Shown here one piece after another: positions 1 to 6,088 of a DNA stretch of 7,270 nucleotides. Source of the DNA: an uncultured Oscillospiraceae bacterium (GTDB taxonomy: Bacteria; Bacillota; Clostridia; Oscillospirales; Ruminococcaceae). Position 1 is the stretch's first letter; each line of letters begins with the position of its first letter. The stretch is from the NCBI GenBank assembly GCA_900546885.1, contig UREN01000088.1:1-7270 (forward strand), given 5' to 3'. The position numbers and the translations under genes were made by a program. Under the pieces are notes generated by a model. The model worked only from the letters and a program-made list of their open reading frames with translations. It had not been told where the DNA came from and did no database searches.

Positions 1-15
1 GCTGCGCCGGGGCAG

Positions 16-44
16 TTGACAAAAGATGCGGAATCTTTTAGAAT
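16..44 (+). promoter_or_regulatory. Sigma-A type promoter of the lsr operon
   Basis: The -35 box TTGACA (16-21) is a perfect consensus and is separated by exactly 17 bp from a -10 box TAGAAT (39-44) with one mismatch to TATAAT. Transcription would start near base 51, leaving a leader of about 60 bases before lsrA. No other strong promoter-like pair is visible further down the operon, so this is probably the main promoter for lsrACDBF. It is close to consensus, so regulation is likely to be by repression, which fits the palindrome in its spacer. Confidence 0.8.
21..39. promoter_or_regulatory. Perfect palindrome in the promoter spacer, candidate operator
   Basis: The arms AAAAGAT (21-27) and ATCTTTT (33-39) are perfect inverted repeats around the 5-base centre GCGGA. 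The palindrome fills the gap between the -35 and -10 boxes and shares one base with each. A dimeric repressor bound here would block RNA polymerase. In known lsr systems the repressor is LsrR, a SorC/DeoR-like protein released by phospho-AI-2. Whether such a protein binds this site is inference, because no regulator gene is in the window. An alternative is a weak hairpin from an upstream transcript, but the AT-rich stem makes a DNA operator more likely. Confidence 0.55.
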
Positions 45-109
45 AATATGCGTAACAAAAAAACGCTTATAAAACTTTTGTAAACTTTCTTTGGAAGGGA
101 GAACGGAAG

Positions 110-1642
110 ATGGCGCAACAAGGCGCACAGCCCGGCGGCACACCGCTGCTTTCGGTGAAGGGCATTTGCAAATCGTTCAGCCTGAACGCCGTGCTGAAGG
201 GCATTGATTTGTCCGTGGGCGCGGGGGAAGTGCTGGCCCTCATCGGCGGCAACGGCGCGGGCAAAAGCACGCTGATGAAGATCATCATGGGCATCTACCA
301 GCAGGACGAGGGCGACATTTATATAAAAGGGGAAAAGCTGAACCTTTCGCGCCCCTCTGTGGCCCTGGCAGCCGGCATCTACATGGTGCCGCAAGAGCCC
401 ATGCTGTTCCCGAACATGTCGGTGGAGGAGAATATTCTCATCGGCTTTTCCGAAAAGCCGGCCGAGCTTCGCCGGCGCCTGGTGCAGCAGATGGACGAGA
501 TTGGCTGGCATCTGGATTTGCACCGCAAGGCCTCCAGCCTCTCGATTGCCGAGCAGCAGCTGGTGGAAATTCTGCGCGGGCTTTTGCGCAACGCGCAGGT
601 GCTGATTTTGGACGAACCCACCAGCGCCCTTACCTTTAAAGAAGTAGAAAGCCTGTTCAAATGCGTGAACGACCTGCGCGAAAAGGGCATTGGCATCATT
701 TACATCACGCACCGCCTGGCCGAGGTGTTCGAGCTGGCCACGCATGTGGCCATTCTGCGCGACGGCGTGGTGACGCTGCAGGGCCCTGTGGCAGAGTTTA
801 CCCGCGAGATGCTGGTAAAAGGCCTTCTGCCCCCGAACATGGACGAGGTGGAGCAGAAGGAAGGCTGCGTTGTCACCATCGACTACAAAAACCTCAAGCC
901 GGTGTTTGAGCTGCGGGATTTTTCCGGCTATGGTTTTTCGAACATCAACCTGAAGGTATACCCCGGCGAGATTCTGGGCGTTGCCGGCGTGGTAGGTGCG
1001 GGCCGCACCGAGCTGGCCACCACCATTTTCGGGCGCGATAAAGTGCTGGGCGGCAAGGCCATTCTGGACGGGCGGGATATCACCGGCCTTTCCACGCAAA
1101 AAGTGCTGGCCGCTGGCGTGAACTATGTGCCGGAAGACCGTCACCTGCACGGCCTGTTCAAAATCAGCGATGTGGCGGCAAACACCACCTCGGCCATTTT
1201 GGGCCGCAAAGAGATGGGCCGCTTTTTCCTGAACGGCAAGCGCGAGCGCGAAGTAACGCAGAAATATGTGGACGACTTCCGCACCAAGGTTACCGGGCAG
1301 GACCAGCTGGTGGGCAGCCTTTCGGGCGGCAACCAGCAGAAGGTTGTCATTGGCCGTGCGCTTTCCACAAAGCCGAAGCTCGTCATTCTGGACGAGCCGA
1401 CGCGCGGCATTGACGCGGCGGCGCGCGGCGATGTGTACAGCATCATTTCGCACCTGCGCGACGAGGGCGTGGCTGTGCTGCTGATTTCGTCCGACATGGA
1501 GGAAATTGTAGAGCTTTCCGACCGCGCGGTAACCGTGTATCAGGGCCGCATCAATGCGGAGTTCCAGAAATGCGATATCAACCAGGATAATCTGATGGCC
1601 GCCGCCTTTGGCGTGACGGATGGAAAGAAGGTGGAGGCATGA
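110..1642 (+). CDS. lsrA: AI-2 ABC importer, fused double ATP-binding subunit LsrA
   Basis: This cytoplasmic ATPase powers AI-2 import through LsrC/LsrD. Its 510 residues (E. coli LsrA has about 511) hold two ABC domains in one chain. Domain 1 has Walker A GGNGAGKST (46-54), the degenerate signature LSIAEQQ (144-150), Walker B VLILDEPTSAL (164-174) and switch His201. Domain 2 has a Walker A-like GVVGAGRT (293-300) with Arg299 in place of Lys, the intact signature LSGGNQQKV (404-412), Walker B LVILDEPTRGID (424-435), and Ser in place of the switch His near 460-461. This asymmetry is normal in the RbsA/MglA/LsrA sugar-importer family. The ATG at 110 has AAGGGAG (95-101) eight bases upstream. 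The stop overlaps the lsrC start in ATGA, implying coupled translation. Family membership is certain; the AI-2 assignment rests on the linked lsrC, lsrD, lsrB and lsrF. Confidence 0.93.
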   Translation: MAQQGAQPGGTPLLSVKGICKSFSLNAVLKGIDLSVGAGEVLALIGGNGAGKSTLMKIIMGIYQQDEGDIYIKGEKLNLSRPSVALAAGIYMVPQEPMLFPNMSVEENILIGFSEKPAELRRRLVQQMDEIGWHLDLHRKASSLSIAEQQLVEILRGLLRNAQVLILDEPTSALTFKEVESLFKCVNDLREKGIGIIYITHRLAEVFELATHVAILRDGVVTLQGPVAEFTREMLVKGLLPPNMDEVEQKEGCVVTIDYKNLKPVFELRDFSGYGFSNINLKVYPGEILGVAGVVGAGRTELATTIFGRDKVLGGKAILDGRDITGLSTQKVLAAGVNYVPEDRHLHGLFKISDVAANTTSAILGRKEMGRFFLNGKREREVTQKYVDDFRTKVTGQDQLVGSLSGGNQQKVVIGRALSTKPKLVILDEPTRGIDAAARGDVYSIISHLRDEGVAVLLISSDMEEIVELSDRAVTVYQGRINAEFQKCDINQDNLMAAAFGVTDGKKVEA

Positions 1643-2652
1643 GCACATTGAAAAAGGCTTTGAAAGCACGCGAACTCAGCAGCTTTTTGTTTCTGATTGT
1701 GCTGTTCATCATCGTAAGCCTCATCAACCCCACCTTTGCAAGTTCCGACAACATTTCGGCATGCTTCAACTCTGCCGTGGTGTATATCCTGATTGCCGTG
1801 GGCATGGCCTTTGCCATCATCGTGGGCGAAATCGACGTCTCTGTGGGCTCTAACCTGGGCTTTGTGGCCACAGTGGTGGGCAGCCTTCTGCGCGATGGCT
1901 GCAACTGGCTGGTGGCATTTGCCGTGGGCATCCTCATCGGCGCCCTGGTTGGCCTCATCAACGGCTGGGGCGTGGCCGTCATGGGTGTGCCCTCGCTCAT
2001 CTTCACGCTGGGCGTGAACGGCGTGCTGCGCGGCGCCATGTATGTGTATGCAGACGGCGCCTGGGTGGAAAACCTGCCCAAGGAATTCAAAGATTTCTCT
2101 TCCGTCACCCTGGTGGGCGACCTCACCGTGTATTTCTGCGCCTGCCTTGTGCTGGTTGTGGTGGTGCACCTGCTTTTGTCCCGCACGCGCCGCGGCCGCT
2201 ATTTTACGGCAGTGGGCGATAACGCGGGCGGCGCCACGCTGGTGGGCATTTCGGCCGTGCGCACAAAGGTGCTGGCCTACGTCATCTGCGGCGTTATGGC
2301 TGCCCTGGCGGGCATTCTGTTCTGCAGCCGCATCGGTTTTGTCACCTCGCTGAGCGGCAACGGCTATGAAATGAAGGCCGTGGCGGCCTGCGTGCTGGGA
2401 GGCATCAGCCTGTCCGGCGGCGTGGGCAGCGTGGTGGGCGCCGCCATCGGCGCTGTAATCATGAGCTCCATCAGCTACCTGCTGGTGTTCATGGGCTTCT
2501 CTTCCAACTACGACAACACCATCACGGGCGTCATCCTCATCACCATCGTGGTGGCCGACGCGCTGATGCAGCGCCGTGCGGCGGTTCGCAACCGTCACGA
2601 GCGCCTGGCGGCCCGCACTGCGGGCACCGTGGAAGGGGGCGATGCCAAATGA
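1639..2652 (+). CDS. lsrC: AI-2 ABC importer permease LsrC
   Basis: This inner-membrane permease is one half of the AI-2 channel and pairs with LsrD. It has 337 residues, against about 342 in E. coli LsrC. It is hydrophobic throughout with several membrane segments, the first at about 13-30. Markers of the BPD_transp_2 family are visible: GEIDVSVGS (63-71), the cytoplasmic ATPase-contacting stretch RTRRGRYFTAVGDN (182-195), and GYEMKAVAACVLGGISLSGG (242-261), which matches E. coli LsrC almost residue for residue as I recall that sequence. The AWVENLPKEFKDFS stretch (141-154) also has a clear LsrC counterpart. It starts within the lsrA stop (ATGA), with AGAAGG (1626-1631) seven bases upstream as the Shine-Dalgarno, and ends in another ATGA overlap with lsrD. 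The tail (310-337) is Arg-rich and probably cytoplasmic. Confidence 0.92.
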   Translation: MSTLKKALKARELSSFLFLIVLFIIVSLINPTFASSDNISACFNSAVVYILIAVGMAFAIIVGEIDVSVGSNLGFVATVVGSLLRDGCNWLVAFAVGILIGALVGLINGWGVAVMGVPSLIFTLGVNGVLRGAMYVYADGAWVENLPKEFKDFSSVTLVGDLTVYFCACLVLVVVVHLLLSRTRRGRYFTAVGDNAGGATLVGISAVRTKVLAYVICGVMAALAGILFCSRIGFVTSLSGNGYEMKAVAACVLGGISLSGGVGSVVGAAIGAVIMSSISYLLVFMGFSSNYDNTITGVILITIVVADALMQRRAAVRNRHERLAARTAGTVEGGDAK

Positions 2653-3689
2653 AGAAACCGTCTAAATTGGCAAGCTCACTGAAAAGCTGGAACACCTTTC
2701 TGGTGGTAGTGCTCATTCTGGAATTTGTGGTGTTTGGCATTGCAAACTCGAAATTCCTGCGCATTCAGCTGCTTCTCACAAGTATCAACGACTTTATCTC
2801 CATCTGCCTGATCAGCCTGTTTGTCACCTTTGTCATGATCACCGGCGGCATCGACATCCAGGCGGGTTCCATTGTGGGCCTCACCTCCATTGTCATTGGC
2901 GTGTTCTGGCAGGATTTTGGCCTCAACATCTGGGGGGCTGTGCTGCTGGCCGTGGCCATTGCGGCTTTGTGCGGCGCGCTCAGCGGCTTCTTTGTGGCCT
3001 ACTGCGGCGTGCAGGCCATGGTGGTTACCTTGGGCGGCCAATTCCTCTATGCAGGCCTGGCGCTTTTGGTGTCTACCCTCAGCTCTACCGAGAGCTATCA
3101 GGGCATCAGCGGTTTCCCCGACAGCTTCAAGGCCATCACAAGCTTTAAGCTGTTCGGCGTCATCCCGTCGCAGGTATTGATCTTCCTGGCCATGACAGTG
3201 ATTGCCTGGCTGCTTTTGCACAAATCGAAATACGGCCGCAAGGTGTTCCTGGTGGGCGTGAACCCCCAGGCGGCAGAGTACTCTGGCATCAACACGCGCC
3301 GTGTGATTCTGTCCACTTATGTGCTCAGCGCCGTCAGCGCCTCTGTGGCCGGCATTGTGCTCACCTCGTACCTGGGCACCGCGAAAAGTGACCTTGGCAG
3401 CACGCTTACCATGAACATCATCACCGCGTGCGTGCTGGGCGGCACACTTTCCACAGGCGGCAAGGGCAGCGCCATTGGCACCGCCTTGGCCTCGCTCATC
3501 ATTGGCCTGATGCGCTTTGGCATGCCGCTGTGCTTCAAAGTGAACACGCAGTATCTCGATATCCCCATCGGCATTCTGCTGATTGTGGTGGTGGTGGGCC
3601 GCGCTGCGGCAAGCCACCCGAAAACGGCTGCACTGCTGGCCCGCCTGAAAAAGAAAAAGGCGCAGCCTGCGGCAAAAGCGGCAAAATAA
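2649..3689 (+). CDS. lsrD: AI-2 ABC importer permease LsrD
   Basis: This is the second channel subunit of the AI-2 importer. It has 346 residues, somewhat longer than E. coli LsrD (about 330). The family loop GGIDIQAGS is at 66-74, the coupling stretch KYGRKVFLVGVNPQAAEYSG at 194-213 and the late-helix motif ITACVLGGTLSTGGKGSAIG at 258-277. GISGFPDSF (152-160), AKSDLG (245-250) and LLIVVVVGR (310-318) match LsrD rather than LsrC, so the two permeases can be told apart. The extra length is partly a Lys/Ala-rich C-terminal tail (about 325-346), probably cytoplasmic. The start overlaps the lsrC stop (ATGA) and has a purine-rich GAAGGGGG site (2632-2639) nine bases upstream. A stem-loop follows the stop, then lsrB. 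Confidence 0.91.
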   Translation: MKKPSKLASSLKSWNTFLVVVLILEFVVFGIANSKFLRIQLLLTSINDFISICLISLFVTFVMITGGIDIQAGSIVGLTSIVIGVFWQDFGLNIWGAVLLAVAIAALCGALSGFFVAYCGVQAMVVTLGGQFLYAGLALLVSTLSSTESYQGISGFPDSFKAITSFKLFGVIPSQVLIFLAMTVIAWLLLHKSKYGRKVFLVGVNPQAAEYSGINTRRVILSTYVLSAVSASVAGIVLTSYLGTAKSDLGSTLTMNIITACVLGGTLSTGGKGSAIGTALASLIIGLMRFGMPLCFKVNTQYLDIPIGILLIVVVVGRAAASHPKTAALLARLKKKKAQPAAKAAK

Positions 3690-3699
3690 CATGTTCCCC

Positions 3700-3722
3700 A
3701 GAGGGGGGATAAGCCCCCCTCT
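3700..3722 (+). other. Intercistronic G/C stem-loop between lsrD and lsrB
   Basis: A 9-bp perfect stem (AGAGGGGGG 3700-3708 with CCCCCCTCT 3714-3722) closes a 5-base loop. It is followed by CAATATAAAAC, so there is no T-run and it is not a standard intrinsic terminator. It sits between the permease and binding-protein genes, where many ABC operons have an RNA stem that protects one mRNA segment or causes partial termination so that the binding protein is made in excess. That role is inference; the hairpin itself is plain in the sequence. Confidence 0.75.
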
Positions 3723-3733
3723 CAATATAAAAC

Positions 3734-3740
3734 AGGAGGT
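3734..3740 (+). promoter_or_regulatory. Strong Shine-Dalgarno of lsrB
   Basis: AGGAGGT lies six bases before the ATG at 3747. It is the best ribosome site in the importer part of the operon and fits high expression of a binding protein. It fixes the lsrB start immediately before the signal peptide. Confidence 0.85.
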
Positions 3741-3746
3741 CATATC

Positions 3747-4886
3747 ATGAAAAAAGCACTTGCAATCGTGCTGGCCCTGGCGATGGCTCTTACGCTGGTA
3801 GCCTGCGGCGGCACACCCACTTCTTCCTCTGCGCCCGCCAGTGCAAGCACGCCCGCTTCCGGCTCTGCTTCTGCGGCCGGTTCCGACGTGAAATCTGTGG
3901 AGGGCATGACGGTCACGTTCATCCCGAAGGTGACGGGCAACGCGTTCTTCGAGGTTGCCAACAACGGCGCCCAGGCCTATGCTGAGGACTGGGGCATCAC
4001 TGTGGACTACCAGGGCAGCGCCACCGCCGCCGTGGCCGACCAGGTGCAGGTTATCAACACGGCCGTTGCCTCCGGCACGGACGCCATCTGCATCTCCACC
4101 GTTGACGCCGCTGGTGTTTCCGATGCGCTGAAGGCTGCTGCCGATGCCGGCGTCATCGTTACCACATGGGACTCTGACGCTCTGCCGGAAGACCGCGACC
4201 TGATGGTTTCTCAGGGCACGCCCGACGTGCTGGGCCAGATGCTGGTGGACATGGCTGTTGCCGGCCTTGAGGCCCGCGGCGTGGACCCCGAGAATGACGA
4301 GGTTACCTACTGCTGGCACTATTCTCAGGCCACTGTGACGGACCAGAACTCCTGGCAGGTTGCCGGCGAGGCCATCATTGCTGAGAAATATCCCAACTGG
4401 ACGAACGTTGCCCCTGACAACTACTACTCCAACCAGGATGCCGAGCAGGCCATCACCGTTGGCGAGGCTGTGCTGAGCGCGCACCCCGACATCGACCTGA
4501 TCATCTGCAACGACTCCACCGCTCTGCCCGGCCAGCTGCAGGCTGCCGAGAACCAGGGCTACAACCAGGATAACATCACCATCACTGGCTTTGCCACGCC
4601 GAACTCCATCAAGGAGTACTGCTCCAACGGCACCATCTACAACTGGGGCCTGTGGGATTGCGCTGTGCAGGGCGGCATGGGCTGCTACCTGGCTGCCTAC
4701 CTGGCTGCTGGCAACGAAGTGACCGTGGGCGACACCATCTCCATCCCGGGCATCGGTGATGTGGAAGTGGTGGCCAACGACAGCATCGCAGAAGGCGTTG
4801 AGACCGGCGACGTGAACAACGGCGTTGTGCTGCTGCCCGAGCGTGTTGTGTTCACTGCGGAGAACATGGACCAGTACGATTTCTAA
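3747..4886 (+). CDS. lsrB: AI-2 binding lipoprotein LsrB
   Basis: This extracytoplasmic receptor hands AI-2 to the LsrCD channel. It has 379 residues with a lipoprotein signal peptide (Lys2-Lys3, hydrophobic 4-18, lipobox LVAC with Cys20) and a Ser/Ala/Thr/Pro linker (about 22-46). The periplasmic-binding-protein fold follows from about residue 55. Matches to E. coli LsrB include FIPKVTG (58-64), TTWDSD (139-144), SQGTP (155-159), TVTDQNSW (196-203), FATPN (282-286), GLWD (301-304), VLLPERVVF (361-369) and the C-terminal YDF. Four classical AI-2 ligand residues are kept: Lys61 (K35 in LsrB), Asp142 (D116), Asp199 (D166) and Gln200 (Q167). The other two are changed: Asn255 replaces P220 and Ser257 replaces A222. 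The anchored lipoprotein form fits a Gram-positive cell. The family call is firm; the ligand could be AI-2 or a close relative. Confidence 0.93.
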   Translation: MKKALAIVLALAMALTLVACGGTPTSSSAPASASTPASGSASAAGSDVKSVEGMTVTFIPKVTGNAFFEVANNGAQAYAEDWGITVDYQGSATAAVADQVQVINTAVASGTDAICISTVDAAGVSDALKAAADAGVIVTTWDSDALPEDRDLMVSQGTPDVLGQMLVDMAVAGLEARGVDPENDEVTYCWHYSQATVTDQNSWQVAGEAIIAEKYPNWTNVAPDNYYSNQDAEQAITVGEAVLSAHPDIDLIICNDSTALPGQLQAAENQGYNQDNITITGFATPNSIKEYCSNGTIYNWGLWDCAVQGGMGCYLAAYLAAGNEVTVGDTISIPGIGDVEVVANDSIAEGVETGDVNNGVVLLPERVVFTAENMDQYDF

Positions 4887-4899
4887 TCACTCCTTTTTT

Positions 4900-4916
4900 G
4901 GCCCGCACAGCGGGCC
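4900..4916 (+). other. Short GC hairpin just after lsrB
   Basis: GGCCCGC (4900-4906) pairs with GCGGGCC (4910-4916) around the loop ACA, a perfect 7-bp stem that begins 13 bases after the lsrB stop. The run of six T lies before the stem (4894-4899), not after it, so on the + strand it is not a canonical terminator; on the minus strand it would be followed by A's. It may stabilise the 3' end of lsrB mRNA. It directly abuts the larger inverted-repeat cluster. Confidence 0.6.
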
Positions 4917-5019
4917 GCGCAAGGTATGGCTGGGCGCGCCCCGGCCATACTTTGTGCCTAAGCGGATGGCACAGCGCTGCCGTCCGCTTAGGCGCAAAGT
5001 ATGGGAAAGTGCTTTGCGC
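4917..5019 (+). repeat. Nested inverted repeats in the lsrB-lsrF gap, alternative RNA helices
   Basis: Three stems can form but exclude each other in sequence. Stem 1 pairs 4917-4934 with 4940-4957 (18 bp including three G-U pairs, 5-base loop). Stem 2 pairs 4945-4971 with 4978-5004 (27 bp, including two positions that pair only as G-U, 6-base loop CAGCGC). Stem 3 pairs GCGCAAAG (4992-4999) with CTTTGCGC (5012-5019) perfectly. Segment 4945-4957 is shared by stems 1 and 2, and 4992-4999 by stems 2 and 3. The outer arms (from 4917 and from 4992) are imperfect direct copies of GCGCAAAGTATGG. This may be an RNA switch controlling lsrF, an mRNA processing site, or a dispersed palindromic repeat of the genome. 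The rest of the 189-base gap holds only the lsrF ribosome site. Confidence 0.8.
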
Positions 5020-5058
5020 GCATTCGTTTTCAGCAAAAACCGCTAGCAAGCATCACAC

Positions 5059-5065
5059 AAGGAGG
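5059..5065 (+). promoter_or_regulatory. Shine-Dalgarno of lsrF
   Basis: AAGGAGG is a full-consensus site ten bases before the ATG at 5076. It lies outside the inverted-repeat cluster, so none of those helices hides it directly. The independent, strong site shows that lsrF translation does not depend on coupling to lsrB. Confidence 0.85.
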
Positions 5066-5075
5066 ATATTGACCA

Positions 5076-5957
5076 ATGGCTGATAAAGAAGGCTTGAAAG
5101 TAGCGAAGGACTATCACACCGACGTTCCGTTCGCAAACCAGGGAAGCTTTTATGTAAAAGGCGCCAATAACCTGGACTGGGGCATGAAAAAGCACCTGTC
5201 CAACATCTTTAACCCCAAAAGCGGCAACACCGTGATGTTCGCATTCGACCACGGTTATTTCATGGGCTCCACCGCCGGGCTGGAGCGCCTGGATATCACC
5301 ATCCCCAAGCTGCTGCCCAATGTGGACGTGCTGATGGGCACCCGCGGTGCGCTGCGCACCTGCGTGCCGCCCGAGTGCAAGAAGGGCATTGCGCTGCGCG
5401 TGTCCTCTGGCTCTTCCATGATCAACGACGACCTCTCGCACGAAGTGGTGGCTGTGGACATTGAAGATTCCATCCGCATGAATGCGGACTGCATGGCTGT
5501 GCAGACGTTCATCGGCGCAGACGGCCAGCTGTCCAGCATCGACAACCTGTCCCGCTGCATCAACGCCGGCCTGCGCTACAGCGTGCCTGTAATGGGCGTT
5601 GTGGCCGTTGGCAAGGATATGGAGCGCACAGACCGCTTCTTCAAGCTTGCCACCCGCATTGTGGCCGAGATGGGCGCCAACATCATCAAGACGTACTACT
5701 GCGATAATTTTGAAGAGATTGTGGCGGCCTGCCCGGTGCCCATTGTGGTGGCCGGCGGCAAGAAGCTGCCCGAGGACGAGGCCCTCACGCTGGCCTACCG
5801 TTCCATTCAGGGCGGCGCACGCGGCTTGGATATGGGCCGCAACATCTTCCAGAGCAACCACCCTGTGGAGATGAGCGCCGCCATTGCCAAGATTGTGCAT
5901 GAAGGCTTCACCGACAAGGAAGCATACGAGTTCTACCAGAATGAGATCCACAAATAA
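5076..5957 (+). CDS. lsrF: 3-hydroxy-2,4-pentadione-5-phosphate thiolase LsrF
   Basis: LsrF is a cytoplasmic enzyme with a class I aldolase (TIM-barrel) fold that ends AI-2 breakdown: it moves an acetyl unit from 3-hydroxy-2,4-pentadione 5-phosphate to CoA, giving DHAP and acetyl-CoA. The protein has 293 residues, against about 291 in E. coli LsrF. Strong family stretches are LDWGM (33-37), IFNPKSGNTVMFAFDHGYF (44-62), GLERLDI (68-74), VGKDM (178-182), LATRIVAEMGANIIKTYY (191-208), CPVPIVVAGGKKLPE (219-233) and DMGRNIFQSNHPV (252-264). Lys205 in IIKTYY corresponds to the active-site lysine (Lys203 in E. coli), and GGKK/GRNIFQS form the phosphate-binding end of the barrel. It follows lsrB after a 189-base structured gap and precedes a terminator, so it is the last lsr gene here. 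No lsrG follows. The call is firm. Confidence 0.95.
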   Translation: MADKEGLKVAKDYHTDVPFANQGSFYVKGANNLDWGMKKHLSNIFNPKSGNTVMFAFDHGYFMGSTAGLERLDITIPKLLPNVDVLMGTRGALRTCVPPECKKGIALRVSSGSSMINDDLSHEVVAVDIEDSIRMNADCMAVQTFIGADGQLSSIDNLSRCINAGLRYSVPVMGVVAVGKDMERTDRFFKLATRIVAEMGANIIKTYYCDNFEEIVAACPVPIVVAGGKKLPEDEALTLAYRSIQGGARGLDMGRNIFQSNHPVEMSAAIAKIVHEGFTDKEAYEFYQNEIHK

Positions 5958-5976
5958 GCGGTTCTCAGCATAAACA

Positions 5977-6055
5977 GCAGGCCGCTGCGCGGCACATAGC
6001 CCGAGGTTTCCCTTTCCTTTCAGCTTCGGGGGTGTGGCGCGGCGGCCTGCTTTTC
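5977..6055 (+). terminator. Probable terminator of the lsr operon (large two-part stem-loop)
   Basis: The outer arms 5977-5990 and 6037-6050 pair over 14 bp with one G-U. Inside, CCCGA (6000-6004) can pair with TCGGG (6026-6030). The outer stem is followed at once by TTTTCTGT (6051-6058). GC-rich stem plus T-run, starting 19 bases after the lsrF stop, fits an intrinsic terminator, although the 46-base interior is long for one. It would separate the AEC gene from the lsr unit, with readthrough possible. Confidence 0.65.
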
Positions 6056-6077
6056 TGTATTTGCAGCTATGTCTTTT

Positions 6078-6084
6078 GGGGGGA
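6078..6084 (+). promoter_or_regulatory. Purine-rich ribosome site that sets the AEC gene start
   Basis: GGGGGGA lies four to five bases before the ATG at 6089. An upstream in-frame GTG at 6032 would place the start inside the terminator stem-loop and add 19 residues not typical of the family, so the ATG at 6089 is preferred. Confidence 0.6.
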
Positions 6085-6088
6085 TATC

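Noticed and set aside
293..1520. Arg299 in the second Walker A and the lost switch His of LsrA as signs of inactivation
   Set aside because: Degeneracy of one ATP site is standard in fused sugar-type ATPases such as RbsA, MglA and LsrA, so the protein should be functional.
38..1669. A 543-codon open frame on the minus strand across lsrA
   Set aside because: It is an antisense shadow of lsrA created by GC-rich codon bias. It is His/Ala/Gln-rich without domain motifs and conflicts with an unmistakable ABC ATPase.
1540..2598. A 352-codon minus-strand frame across lsrC
   Set aside because: His/Ala-rich antisense shadow of the permease gene with no ribosome site or motif.
2676..4484. A 602-codon open frame on the minus strand across lsrD and most of lsrB
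   Set aside because: Low-complexity His/Gly/Ala-rich translation, no recognisable domain, and it opposes two clear family proteins and the hairpin between them.
4900..4916. The hairpin after lsrB as an intrinsic terminator
   Set aside because: Its T-run is upstream of the stem on the + strand and would be an A-run on the minus strand, so neither direction has a proper terminator.
4852..5083. Short open frames on both strands in the lsrB-lsrF gap
   Set aside because: They arise from the long palindrome, which gives related peptides on both strands. They have no convincing start context and overlap lsrB or lsrF ends.
6032..6088. A 19-residue N-terminal extension of the AEC transporter starting at GTG 6032
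   Set aside because: The start would lie in the terminator stem, has no good ribosome site, and the family N-terminus begins at the ATG at 6089.
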